In this document: positions 1 through 7,944 of the stretch, in pieces
How the letters are laid out: every line of letters begins with the position of its first letter
Position numbering within the stretch: position 1 is the first letter of the stretch
NCBI GenBank assembly: GCA_947475465.1
Contig: CANJLK010000031.1
Coordinates: 1-40,007 of the forward strand
DNA from: Caulobacteraceae bacterium
GTDB lineage: Bacteria; Pseudomonadota; Alphaproteobacteria; Caulobacterales; Caulobacteraceae
DNA: 40,007 nucleotides
Reading direction: 5' to 3'
Position numbers and translations under genes: made by a program
Notes under the pieces: generated by a model
Database searches by the model: none
What the model saw: only the letters and a program-made list of their open reading frames with translations
What the model was told of the DNA's origin: nothing

Positions 1-1
1 G

Positions 2-1114
2 CACCAGGCGGCCGCCGGCGGCCGCGACCCGCTGGTCAACCTGCGCCACCTCGTTCAGGTGCTTGAGCACGGCGGCGACGCCGAGGAACTGGTCGAACAC
101 GCCAAGATGGAGATGTTCCTCGACCAGGCCTTTGTCTTCACGCCCAAGGGCCGCCTGGTCAGCTTGCCTACCGGCGCCATGCCGCTCGACTTCGCCTACG
201 CCCTGCACACCGATATCGGCGACACCACCATCGGGGTGAAGATCAACGGCGAGCTCAAGCCGCTGCGCACCGTCCTGGTCAACGGCGACGTGGTCGAGGT
301 GATCCGTGGCGGCAAGCCCGTGGTGCCGCCGGACTGGCGCTCGATAACGGTCACCGGCCGCGCCCGCTCGGCCATCCGCCGCCACATCCGCCAGACCGAG
401 AAGGAGGAGTTCCTGCGTCTCGGCCGCGCCACCCTCGATCAGGTCTTCGAGGCCGCGGGCAAGAGCCGCAAGGACGTCTCGCTGCGCCCGGCGCTGGACC
501 GCTTCGCGGCGGCCACCGAGGAGGATCTGTTCGGCGCCGTCGGCCGTGGCCGGGTCCTGGCGCCCCAGGTGCTGGAAGCCATTTTCCCGGGCCTCAAGGC
601 CTCCGAGAAGGAAGCCGCATCGGCCCGCCATCCGATCGAGGGAGGCCGCAACGCCAGGCTCTATGTGCGCGGCGGCGGGCTCACCCCGGGGGTTTCCATC
701 CACTTCGGGGAATGTTGCTCGCCGGTGCCGGGCGACCGGATCGTCGGCATCCTGCAAGAGGATGGCTCCGGGCTGACCGTCCACACCATCGACTGCGACA
801 AGCTCGCGGACTTCGAGGACCGCGAAGACGTCTGGCGTGACCTGCAATGGACGCCGGAGGCCGAACGTAACGCCATCGCCCGGGCCAGACTCACCGCCAC
901 CATCCGCAATTCACCCGGCGTGCTTGGCCAGGTCTGCACCATCATCGGCGAGGCCGGCGGCAACATCGTCCAACTGCGCATGCATCATCGCCAGGCCGAC
1001 TTCTTCGATGTCGACATCGACGTAGACGTCAACGACGCCAAGCACCTGACCCATATCGCCGCGGCGCTGCGCGCCAATCCCAGCGTTGAGACCGTCGACC
1101 GCACCCAGGCTTAG
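2..1114 (+). CDS. rsh: Bifunctional (p)ppGpp synthetase/hydrolase Rsh (RelA/SpoT), C-terminal part
   Basis: This is the 3' part of a RelA/SpoT-type enzyme that makes and degrades the alarmone (p)ppGpp in the cytoplasm during starvation. The reading frame is open to the left edge, so the HD hydrolase domain and most of the synthetase domain lie outside. Visible are a TGS domain beginning at FVFTPKGRLVSLPTGAMPLD with the AYALHTDIGD segment, a central helical and zinc-finger-like region (GECCSPVPGDRIVGI), and a C-terminal ACT domain (LGQVCTIIGEAGGNIVQLRM). These regulatory domains couple the enzyme to ribosomes and to ligands in known homologues. Because the catalytic domains are not in view, one cannot say whether both activities are intact; calling it bifunctional rests on Alphaproteobacteria usually having a single Rsh. 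Confidence 0.93.
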   Translation, partial: HQAAAGGRDPLVNLRHLVQVLEHGGDAEELVEHAKMEMFLDQAFVFTPKGRLVSLPTGAMPLDFAYALHTDIGDTTIGVKINGELKPLRTVLVNGDVVEVIRGGKPVVPPDWRSITVTGRARSAIRRHIRQTEKEEFLRLGRATLDQVFEAAGKSRKDVSLRPALDRFAAATEEDLFGAVGRGRVLAPQVLEAIFPGLKASEKEAASARHPIEGGRNARLYVRGGGLTPGVSIHFGECCSPVPGDRIVGILQEDGSGLTVHTIDCDKLADFEDREDVWRDLQWTPEAERNAIARARLTATIRNSPGVLGQVCTIIGEAGGNIVQLRMHHRQADFFDVDIDVDVNDAKHLTHIAAALRANPSVETVDRTQA

Positions 1115-1118
1115 TGCG

Positions 1119-1514
1119 GTGTCGGCGCTAGAATCCTCGTTTGCTCCGATAGTCCTGGTTGGCTGGGGTGTCGCAACTACCTCGGTTGGTGCGATCTCTT
1201 ATTGGGCAACCGAAAGGTCAGTGAGATTTCACCGTGTTCTGGCGCGTGTCGTGGCTGCGGCATCTGCAGCTGTCTTGGCGACGCTTATATTTGCCGCCGG
1301 CCTTTTCACGGTGGGCGCCTACGGGATGGCTGCAGGAGAGGCTATGGCAGACTGGTTGCTTCTCGATCCGGGTGATCTTCGCGGGACGATTGCCTTGCTG
1401 TGTGGCGTTGCCGTGACTGCCCTGACCGCGGTTCTTTTGACCATGCTTGCGGTTCGCGCGGTCGTGGGCGGGAGCGCGACCCAGGGCGTCGCTCCCGGCA
1501 ACCGGTCCACCTAA
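1119..1514 (+). CDS. Small three-helix membrane protein, unknown function
   Basis: A 131-residue protein with three hydrophobic stretches, roughly residues 8-28 (FAPIVLVGWGVATTSVGAIS), 40-68 and 85-110, so probably an inner-membrane protein. I do not recognise the family. The GTG at 1119 was chosen as start, just after the rsh stop; a TTG at 1086 would extend it 11 codons into rsh. No strong Shine-Dalgarno site is visible for either. Codon use is unlike its neighbours: many codons end in A or T, while the flanking genes are strongly GC-ending, which suggests later arrival or a weakly expressed gene. It faces the cyclase-like gene tail to tail. It is longer than a chance open frame would usually be and clearly membrane-like, but it may still be spurious. 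Confidence 0.5.
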   Translation: MSALESSFAPIVLVGWGVATTSVGAISYWATERSVRFHRVLARVVAAASAAVLATLIFAAGLFTVGAYGMAAGEAMADWLLLDPGDLRGTIALLCGVAVTALTAVLLTMLAVRAVVGGSATQGVAPGNRST

Positions 1515-1662
1515 CCGCCTCTCTTCCTACCCGCAGAGCGGAAGAGGAAATGACCACCGAAAGCCCGGAAGAACATGGCATGGAAGGGGTCGGCCTCCCG
1601 TGTCTTTCCGTGTTTTCCGTGGTTCAAGAATCTTCGTTGGCGCGCTCGCGGCGTTCGAGGCC

Positions 1663-2694
1663 TTAGCCGCGCCGCCGCTGCGCCGTGCGGACGCCCAGCA
1701 CCCCGCCGCTAGGGGAGAGAACCGGACTGGCCTCGCTGCGGTACCGGCGCTCGTCTTTCCACAGGGTCTTGATCTCGTTGATGATATAGGGCGGCGCCCA
1801 GTCGAAATCCTCGTAGCTGGCGTCGGTCAGGAACAGCGGCGTGATGAACCGGTAGTGCTGCTCGATGATCACTTCGCAGTAGGAGCGGAGCACCGCCGGA
1901 TCGACCAGGTGGCGGCCCACCGTCTGATCCACGGCCTTCTCGCCGCCCACGGGGATCCAGATCATCGGATAGGGCTCGTTGTCGATCACGCCCTTCAGGG
2001 CTTCGCGTCCGCTGAAGTGCAGGGGCAGGGGATCGGTCATGGCCGTGTAGGAGCTGGTCAGGAGGAAGGCCAGGTCGACCGAAATGATGAACCGTTGCGG
2101 CTTGGCCCAGGCGGTCAACCGAAAGCCGGTGTCGATGGACGGTCCCACGAAGTCGCGGGTGATGTCCTGGCGGTTCTGGCCAGCGTACCACTGGTCGCGG
2201 ATTTCCGACTGCAGCAGCACCGCATCGTTCAGGTCGCCTGACGGTCGGTGGGCGTCGCCGCGCCGGAAGAAGACCTCGGCGTTGGGGATCGGGAAGAGGC
2301 CGATCCAGCCCGTCGACTTGATGTCCAGCCGGTCGGACATGGAGGTGATCTTCGACCGGTACTCGTGCAGCGCGGCCAGCCAGATCTGGATGGTGTTGTG
2401 CGCCTGCTCGAGATTGTTGAGCTCGCAAGTGTAGAGCATCTCGTCGCCGTTGCTCTTCCAGAACTCGGGCGTTGCGGCGGTATGGGTGCGGCCGTGGTTG
2501 AAGGCCTTGAACTGGCTGTGGATCGTGTGATCGAAATCCCGATAGAAGTTCATGATCACCGGTCGCCAGGCCTGCTGCGACTGCTTCATCGCCGTCGAGC
2601 CCACCAGATCCACGCTCAGGAACAGCCGCAGCCGGGGCTTCAGGCCTTCGGGCATGTCGGCGGCGAAGGTTTTGGTGCGCCGCGAGGTGGCCAT
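1663..2694 (-). CDS. Class III nucleotide cyclase-like protein
   Basis: A 343-residue soluble protein with the hallmarks of a class III nucleotidyl cyclase fold. LFLSVDLVGSTAMK carries the first metal-binding Asp (D29). FWKSNGDEMLY carries the base-contacting Lys (K80) and second metal Asp (D84). RDFVGPSIDTGFRL matches the canonical D-x2-G-x3-N-x3-R motif, giving D181, G184, D188 and R192, so the usual catalytic Asn is replaced by Asp. There is no transmembrane, PAS, HAMP or CHASE segment and no obvious effector domain. The ATG at 2694 was chosen because GGAGG lies 8 nt upstream; an upstream ATG at 2757 has no such site. It is monocistronic, facing the small membrane-protein gene. Pycsar-type cyclases are also soluble and compact, and the motif spacing is reminiscent of them. 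The substrate cannot be read from sequence, and it could be a degenerate adenylate cyclase. Confidence 0.75.
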   Translation of the reverse strand: MATSRRTKTFAADMPEGLKPRLRLFLSVDLVGSTAMKQSQQAWRPVIMNFYRDFDHTIHSQFKAFNHGRTHTAATPEFWKSNGDEMLYTCELNNLEQAHNTIQIWLAALHEYRSKITSMSDRLDIKSTGWIGLFPIPNAEVFFRRGDAHRPSGDLNDAVLLQSEIRDQWYAGQNRQDITRDFVGPSIDTGFRLTAWAKPQRFIISVDLAFLLTSSYTAMTDPLPLHFSGREALKGVIDNEPYPMIWIPVGGEKAVDQTVGRHLVDPAVLRSYCEVIIEQHYRFITPLFLTDASYEDFDWAPPYIINEIKTLWKDERRYRSEASPVLSPSGGVLGVRTAQRRRG

Positions 2695-2883
2695 GTCCTG
2701 GGCCTCCGCGTCCGCGGCGGTGCTGAAATCGGCCGATGTGGCGAAACAGGCGGACATGGGACTCGCGGGAAACCTGAACTGGGCGGCGCAGGAACGTCCG
2801 TGCGCAAGCCGACCCTTACCCCGCGGACGCCTGCCCAATGGTGAAGTTGTGCGGTAAATTCACGTTAAGCAGGACGGCCGGTT

Positions 2884-3831
2884 TCAGCCCGCCGGCGTCA
2901 GGTGAGCCAGGATGTGTTCGACACCCCTGACGGCCGCATCCCCATAGGTCTCGCCCAGGATTGTCGTGTGCGACGCTCCTTCGACCGCCTCGTAGTAGCC
3001 GGCCTGCGAGGCCCGGACGGGGGCCTTGCGCGCGTCGTTCCACTCAGGCCCCAGCCCGTTTCGGGCCGCGACGATCACCGCCACCGGCCAGTGGCTGTCG
3101 TAGGGCGCGGCCGCCTTGGCCTCGGCGGCGCTCTGGGGCCAGGTCTCGACCTCATTGGCCGCCGTCCGGGCGTGGCGGCCGGAGACATAGGCGTGGCGCT
3201 TCTCAGCGCTGCCCTGGGGCGGCAGGCCGATCCTGTCGCCGTACTTCGAATAAAGCGGCGTGGTCGTGCCCAGCGTCGCCGAAACCGCCGCCAGACGCGA
3301 GATGGAGGTGAAGGCGCTCAGAAATTTCTGGGTATTGGGACTGTCGATCTGCTCGGGCGTGGTGGCTTCGATCAGCACCAGGCCGGCGATCAGCCCCGGA
3401 TTGCGGGCCGCGAACAGCCGCGTGTGAAGGCCCGCCATGGAGTGGCCCATCAGGATGAAGGGACCCGGCTCGCCAGAGGCCGAGATGAGCTTTTCGAGGT
3501 CGCCGACGATGGCGCTGGAATCGCGCGGGCGGGGTCCGGGGTCTGACCAGCCCATGCCCGCCCGGTCGTAGGCGCAGGAGCGGATGCCACGCGCGCTCAG
3601 CTTTTCCTGGATCGCCGCCCAGTCGGCCGCCAGGCCGAAGGCGCCGGCTTCCATCCAGACGGTGGGCTGGGCGCCGGACGCCGGCCCGGCGCAGACCAGG
3701 CGCATCTTGCGCCCGCCGATGTCCACATAGATTCCGGATGGCCTGAACGTGCCGGCGGCGGCCACCATCGCCGCGCCGGCCCCGATCCATATGGCGAGGA
3801 AGACAGCCAGGACGATCAGCAGCGTTCGCAT
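2884..3831 (-). CDS. Membrane-anchored alpha/beta hydrolase
   Basis: A 315-residue alpha/beta-hydrolase fold protein. Residues 3-25 form a hydrophobic N-terminal segment ([20 protein letters not shown]) that is probably a membrane anchor or uncleaved signal, putting the enzyme on the periplasmic side. The nucleophile elbow is GHSMAG (Ser131), preceded by the strand and oxyanion region around [19 protein letters not shown], and the catalytic His is in GASHTTI near the C-terminus. The ATG at 3831 was preferred because it starts directly at the anchor and has AGGTG 6 nt upstream; an upstream start at 3876 adds 15 residues without similar support. It is divergent from pyrE. The substrate is unknown; esterase, lipase or haloalkane-dehalogenase-like activities are all possible for this superfamily. 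Confidence 0.85.
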   Translation of the reverse strand: MRTLLIVLAVFLAIWIGAGAAMVAAAGTFRPSGIYVDIGGRKMRLVCAGPASGAQPTVWMEAGAFGLAADWAAIQEKLSARGIRSCAYDRAGMGWSDPGPRPRDSSAIVGDLEKLISASGEPGPFILMGHSMAGLHTRLFAARNPGLIAGLVLIEATTPEQIDSPNTQKFLSAFTSISRLAAVSATLGTTTPLYSKYGDRIGLPPQGSAEKRHAYVSGRHARTAANEVETWPQSAAEAKAAAPYDSHWPVAVIVAARNGLGPEWNDARKAPVRASQAGYYEAVEGASHTTILGETYGDAAVRGVEHILAHLTPAG

Positions 3832-3877
3832 GGCGACACCTAAGGGCGCGTCGCACCCCGCGGCAACCGCCGACATC

Positions 3878-3893
3878 TTCCGGCCTGCCGGAA
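3878..3893. promoter_or_regulatory. Inverted repeat before pyrE
   Basis: TTCCGGC and GCCGGAA are perfect 7-base arms separated by CT, 18 bp before the pyrE start codon and in the 80-bp region between pyrE and the divergent hydrolase gene. It may be an operator or, in RNA, a hairpin close to the ribosome-binding region, where no clear Shine-Dalgarno sequence is visible. No regulator is known to me for this sequence. Confidence 0.3.
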
Positions 3894-3911
3894 AGCGCGG
3901 TATCAGCGGCC

Positions 3912-4496
3912 ATGAACAGCGAACAAGTCCTTGAGGAGTTCCGTGGCGCGGGCGCGCTGCGCGAAGGCCATTTCATCCTGGCCTCGGGCCGGCACAGCCC
4001 GATGTTCCTGCAGAAGAACCTGGTCTTCCAGTATCCCGACCGGACGGAGCGCCTGTGCAAGGCCCTGGCCGAGAAGATCGAGGCGCGGTTCGGCAAGCCC
4101 GATATCATCGTGGCCCCGGCCGTGGGCGCGATCATCCCGGGCTATGAGGTCGCCCGCGCCATGGGCGTGCCCTCGATCTACGTCGAGCGCGAGGACGGCA
4201 AGTTCAAGCTGCGCCGGGCCTTCAAGATCGCCCCGGGCGCCAAGGTCGTGGTCGTCGAGGATGTGATCACCACAGGCGGCTCCTTCCGCGAATCTGTCGA
4301 GCCGATCGAGGCGGCCGGCGGGGTCGTCCTGTGCTGCGCCTGCATTGTCGACCGGTCGGGCGGCAAGGCCGATGTCGGATGGCCCCTGGTGGCGCTGGCC
4401 ACCGTCGATGTGCCTTCCTACGCCCCCGACGAAATTCCCCCCGAACTGGCGGCCCTGCCTGCCGAGGAACCGGGCTCCAAGAGGCTCAGGGGATGA
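3912..4496 (+). CDS. pyrE: Orotate phosphoribosyltransferase
   Basis: A 194-residue cytoplasmic enzyme of pyrimidine biosynthesis that joins orotate to PRPP to give orotidine 5'-monophosphate. The PRPP-binding signature is clear in [13 protein letters not shown], and the conserved early block [16 protein letters not shown] holds substrate-contacting residues. Length fits the family. The start is ATG at 3912; there is no strong ribosome-binding site, but the family N-terminus agrees. The stop overlaps the pdxJ start (ATGA), so pyrE, pdxJ and acpS are probably cotranscribed and translationally coupled. Confidence 0.96.
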   Translation: MNSEQVLEEFRGAGALREGHFILASGRHSPMFLQKNLVFQYPDRTERLCKALAEKIEARFGKPDIIVAPAVGAIIPGYEVARAMGVPSIYVEREDGKFKLRRAFKIAPGAKVVVVEDVITTGGSFRESVEPIEAAGGVVLCCACIVDRSGGKADVGWPLVALATVDVPSYAPDEIPPELAALPAEEPGSKRLRG

Positions 4497-5251
4497 CCAA
4501 ACTCCGGCTCGGGGTGAATATCGACCACGTCGCCACGGTGCGGAATGCGCGCGGCGAGGGTTATCCCGATCCGGTGCGCGCCGCCGAAATGGCGCTGGCG
4601 GCCGGCGCCGACGGCATCACGGCCCACCTGCGGGAGGACCGCCGGCATATCTCCGACGCCGACATCGACAGGCTGGCGGCGATCACCCGGCGCCGGGGCC
4701 GCCCGCTGAACTTCGAGATGGCCGTCACCGCCGAGATGGAGGCCATCGCCCTGGCCCACCGGCCGCACGCGGCTTGCCTGGTGCCCGAACGTCGCGAGGA
4801 GGTCACGACAGAGGGCGGTCTGGACGTCGTGAAGGGCCACAACACCATCGCCCCGGTGGTCCAGCACCTGCGGGCCGCCTCGATCCGCGTCTCCTGCTTC
4901 ATCGACGCCGATCCGGCGCAGGTGGCGGCCAGCGCGGCCATTGGGGCCCAGGTCGTGGAACTGCATACCGGCGCTTGGTGCCAGGCCGTGCGCGAGGGCC
5001 TGTCCGGCGCCGACGCCCTGCTGGAGAAGCTGAGGGCCGCCGCCGCCCAGGCCTCCGGCCTTGGTCTGGAGGTGCACGCCGGCCACGGCATCGACTATGA
5101 GACGGTGAAACCCATCGCCGCCATTCCTCAGCTCATGGAACTCAATATCGGCCACTTCCTGATCGGCGAGGCGATCTTCATCGGCCTTGGCCCCGCCATC
5201 CAGCGGATGCGGGCTCTGATGGACGAAGCCAGATCCGAGCGCGCCGCATGA
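4493..5251 (+). CDS. pdxJ: Pyridoxine 5'-phosphate synthase
   Basis: A 252-residue TIM-barrel enzyme that condenses 1-deoxyxylulose 5-phosphate with 3-amino-2-oxopropyl phosphate to make pyridoxine 5'-phosphate, the last ring-forming step of the DXP-dependent vitamin B6 route. Family hallmarks are [17 protein letters not shown] at the N-terminus, [30 protein letters not shown] and the C-terminal [17 protein letters not shown]. The ATG at 4493 overlaps the pyrE stop by four bases, and its own stop overlaps the acpS start, so it sits in the middle of a tightly packed operon. The pdxJ-acpS pairing is widespread in proteobacteria. Confidence 0.97.
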   Translation: MTKLRLGVNIDHVATVRNARGEGYPDPVRAAEMALAAGADGITAHLREDRRHISDADIDRLAAITRRRGRPLNFEMAVTAEMEAIALAHRPHAACLVPERREEVTTEGGLDVVKGHNTIAPVVQHLRAASIRVSCFIDADPAQVAASAAIGAQVVELHTGAWCQAVREGLSGADALLEKLRAAAAQASGLGLEVHAGHGIDYETVKPIAAIPQLMELNIGHFLIGEAIFIGLGPAIQRMRALMDEARSERAA

Positions 5252-5646
5252 TCATCGGCCTGGGCTCGGACCTGTCGGACATCCGCCGGGTGCAGGACAC
5301 GCTCGACCGTTTCGGTGACCGTTTCACACAACGCATCTACACCGAGATCGAGCGCACCCGCTCGGAGCGCAAGCCGGACCGCGCCGCCAGCTACGCCAAG
5401 CGCTTCGCCGCGAAGGAAGCCTGCGCCAAGGCCTTGGGCACCGGCATGCGCCGCGGCGTCTTCTGGAAAGACATGGGCGTGGTCAACATGCGCTCGGGCC
5501 AGCCGACCATGGCCCTGACCGGCGGCGCGCTGGCCCGCCTGGAAGAGATGACGCCCACCGGCATGAAGGCGGTGATCCACCTCAGCCTCACCGACGATCA
5601 CCCCTACGCCCAGGCCTTCGTGATCATTGAGGCGTTGCCGGCGTAG
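5248..5646 (+). CDS. acpS: Holo-[acyl-carrier-protein] synthase
   Basis: A 132-residue enzyme that transfers 4'-phosphopantetheine from coenzyme A to a serine of apo-acyl carrier protein, activating it for fatty acid synthesis. The N-terminal [14 protein letters not shown] carries the Mg-binding Asp, and [14 protein letters not shown] is the second signature with the conserved KEA. The start overlaps the pdxJ stop (ATGA). The last 23 bases overlap the 3' end of the convergent MFS gene. In many alphaproteobacteria acpS is followed directly by lepB, rnc and era; here those genes lie 7.9 kb further on, beyond an opposite-strand cluster. Confidence 0.96.
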   Translation: MIIGLGSDLSDIRRVQDTLDRFGDRFTQRIYTEIERTRSERKPDRAASYAKRFAAKEACAKALGTGMRRGVFWKDMGVVNMRSGQPTMALTGGALARLEEMTPTGMKAVIHLSLTDDHPYAQAFVIIEALPA

Positions 5647-6988
5647 CTTTCGTCAGGATCGCGGCCACGTAGGGCAGGGAGCCCAGGGCCAGGAGTCCCG
5701 CCCCGATCGCGGCCGTGGCGCCGACGAGGGGCAGCGACAGGACGATGGCGTGCGGGTCGCCGAACACCTTGTCCGTCACCAGCGCCACCAGGGCCGGCCC
5801 CAGGCCAAGGCCGATGCCCGAGGCGCACATCACATACAGCCCCCCCATGATCCCACGCATGCGGTTGGGCGTGGCGATCAGCAGCGCCGAGACGGCGACC
5901 GCCTGCGGCAGGGTGTAGAAGTAGGTGACGGCCGCGGCGACAGCCAAGGCTTGCGGGAAGGTCTTCGCCAGCGCGATCAGCGGCAGGGTGGCGGCGATGG
6001 CGAAGGCGGGCAACGCCACGCAGAGCATCATGCTGGTGTTCGGCCAGCGCCTGCGCAGCAGCGTGTTCAAAGTCGGGCCCGAAAGGGCGCCCAGCACCCC
6101 CATGACCAGGGTGGTGGCGCCATAGGCCAATCCGACCTGCTTGGGCGCCATGCCGAAGGTGCGGATCATCAGCGAAGGCATCCAGGCCGGCACGGCGTAG
6201 AGCACCAGGGTCAGGAGCGTCATGGCGCCCATGTAGCGGCCGTAGAAGCTGCGGCTGGCCCACAGGAAGCGGACGGCGTCCCCCAGGCCGTAGACCTGCT
6301 CGGTGGGATGGTCGTCGGTCACCACGAACGACCGGCGCGCGGGCTCGCGGATCACCAGCAGCAGCAGGGCCAGAAAGAGGCCCGGAGCCCCGACGGTGAT
6401 GAAGGCCGTCTGCCAGGCCGCGAGGTGCGAGAACGCCGGCACGGCTGCGGAGATCGCGCGGGCGGAGCCAACCGCCAGGCCGCCGAACACCAGGGCAAGC
6501 CCGCCGCCCACATAGGCGCCCAGAATATTGATGCTCAGCGCCCGAGGCAGCCGTTCCTTGGTGAAGTAGTCGGCGATCAGCGACGCCGCCGCCGGCCCAA
6601 GGGCCGCCTCCGCTGCGCCGACCCCCGCGCGCGAGGCGAACAGCATGGGCAGGTTGACCGCGAGGCCGCACAGGATGGTGGCGCTGCTCCAAAGCACCAC
6701 AGCCGCGACCAGCAGGTTGCGCCGGTCTCCCTTGTCGGCCAGCCGCCCGCAGAAGGGCCCGAACGCCAGATAGGCCACGATGAAGGCCGCGCCCTGCAGG
6801 AATCCAAGCTGGGTGTCGCTGGCGTGGAGGTCGTGTTTGATCGGCTCGATCAGCAGGTTGAGCAGCTGCCGGTCCACGAACGACACCGCCGAGGTCACCA
6901 TCAGCAGCGACACGACAAACCAGGCATAGGGGCTGTCACGCCGTGTTGGCGCGGCGGCGGTCACGTCGGTGGGGTGATGGTCCGGCAT
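5624..6988 (-). CDS. Major facilitator superfamily transporter
   Basis: A 454-residue inner-membrane permease with about twelve hydrophobic helices. The A-motif-like loop [12 protein letters not shown] after the second helix and the early [20 protein letters not shown] resemble spinster-like and anion-symporter-like MFS members often found in degradation clusters of Caulobacterales and Sphingomonadales. It is the last gene of the set TonB receptor, dienelactone hydrolase, permease, starting 46 bp after the hydrolase stop, so it is probably cotranscribed. A reasonable inference is uptake across the inner membrane of the compound brought in by the receptor; export is equally possible from sequence alone. 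Its 3' end runs 23 bases into the acpS coding region. Confidence 0.9.
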   Translation of the reverse strand: MPDHHPTDVTAAAPTRRDSPYAWFVVSLLMVTSAVSFVDRQLLNLLIEPIKHDLHASDTQLGFLQGAAFIVAYLAFGPFCGRLADKGDRRNLLVAAVVLWSSATILCGLAVNLPMLFASRAGVGAAEAALGPAAASLIADYFTKERLPRALSINILGAYVGGGLALVFGGLAVGSARAISAAVPAFSHLAAWQTAFITVGAPGLFLALLLLVIREPARRSFVVTDDHPTEQVYGLGDAVRFLWASRSFYGRYMGAMTLLTLVLYAVPAWMPSLMIRTFGMAPKQVGLAYGATTLVMGVLGALSGPTLNTLLRRRWPNTSMMLCVALPAFAIAATLPLIALAKTFPQALAVAAAVTYFYTLPQAVAVSALLIATPNRMRGIMGGLYVMCASGIGLGLGPALVALVTDKVFGDPHAIVLSLPLVGATAAIGAGLLALGSLPYVAAILTKATPATPQ

Positions 6989-7034
6989 GACCTGTCAGGT
7001 CTCCTGGAGCCGCGGTTGTGGGCGCCGGCGCCGG

Positions 7035-7871
7035 TCAGCCTAAGGTCTTGCCGTAGAGGGCCTCGAGCTGCGCGAACAGGTGATCGGTCCCGGCCTTGTC
7101 GTAAGCGTAGCGCTCCGGGAAGGCGAAGCCGTGCTGCAGGCCGGGATAGACCTCGACCTCGGCGTTGGTCTTGCCGGCGAGGCTCGCGCGGATGCCCTCG
7201 ACCTGGTCGTGCGGGATGAAGGGGTCCTTCTCGCCGTAGGCGAAATAGAGCGCGCCCTTGATGCCCGGGACCAGCTTGTGCGGGCTGTCGGGCTTGTCGG
7301 TGACCAGCGAGGTTCCATAGATGGTGGCGGCGGCCGCGAAGCGCTCGGGGTGGCGGGCCGCGGCGTTGAGCACGAAGGCGCCGCTCATGCAGAAGCCCAT
7401 GACGCCCATGGGGCCCTTCTTGGCCGCCTTCTGGGTGTCCAGCCAGGCGAGGATCGCATCCGTGTCGGACATCAGCTTGGGCACATTGAGCACGGCCCCA
7501 TAGGTCATGGTCCGCTTGAACCATTCGCTCTGCTGATTGACGTCGGCCGGGCCCAGGTCGAGCACGCCAGAGCGGTAGTAGAGATTGGGCAGGAGGGCGA
7601 AGTATCCGGCGCCCGCCAGGCGCCGCGCCATGTCGCACAGCTCCTTACGGTAGCCGGCGGCGTCCATGAAGATCAGCACCGCGGGATGGGAGCCGCCGCC
7701 CGCGGGATGGGCGACGAAGGTAGTGCACTTGCCTTCCGGCGTGGTGATCTCGACGACCTGTTCTTGGATAGCCATGGGCTTCGTCCCTGTCTCAGCGGCC
7801 GTCGCGCCGCCCGCCAGCACCGTCAAGGTGGCCGAGGCGGCTCCCTGAACCAAGACCTGTCGTCTCTTCAT
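7035..7871 (-). CDS. Dienelactone hydrolase family protein, exported
   Basis: A 278-residue alpha/beta hydrolase of the dienelactone hydrolase family. The triad is visible: the nucleophile is Cys161 in GFCMSG (Cys being characteristic of true dienelactone hydrolases), Asp216 in GEKDPFIP and His247 in GLQHGFAF. The N-terminus MKRRQVLVQGAASATLTVLA has a twin-arginine-like RRQVL followed by a hydrophobic stretch and an Ala-rich cleavage region, so periplasmic location, possibly via Tat, is likely. Dienelactone hydrolases open lactone rings in chloroaromatic degradation, but the family has many other substrates. It lies between the TonB receptor and the MFS gene on the same strand with short gaps. 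Confidence 0.9.
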   Translation of the reverse strand: MKRRQVLVQGAASATLTVLAGGATAAETGTKPMAIQEQVVEITTPEGKCTTFVAHPAGGGSHPAVLIFMDAAGYRKELCDMARRLAGAGYFALLPNLYYRSGVLDLGPADVNQQSEWFKRTMTYGAVLNVPKLMSDTDAILAWLDTQKAAKKGPMGVMGFCMSGAFVLNAAARHPERFAAAATIYGTSLVTDKPDSPHKLVPGIKGALYFAYGEKDPFIPHDQVEGIRASLAGKTNAEVEVYPGLQHGFAFPERYAYDKAGTDHLFAQLEALYGKTLG

Positions 7872-7944
7872 GAAAGCCTCCCAGGGAAATTTCGTCGCGG
7901 GCCCGCCGAGTCATGCGGCGGGCCCTTGAGACGTCGAGCTACCG

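Noticed and set aside
1447..2241. Plus-strand frame opposite the cyclase-like gene
   Set aside because: No domain or ribosome-binding support; the minus strand has the coherent cyclase motifs.
1119..2694. A complete Pycsar defence operon
   Set aside because: The cyclase and membrane gene are convergent rather than in one operon, the membrane protein has no visible cyclic-nucleotide-binding domain, and no other defence genes are nearby. Kept only as a hypothesis.
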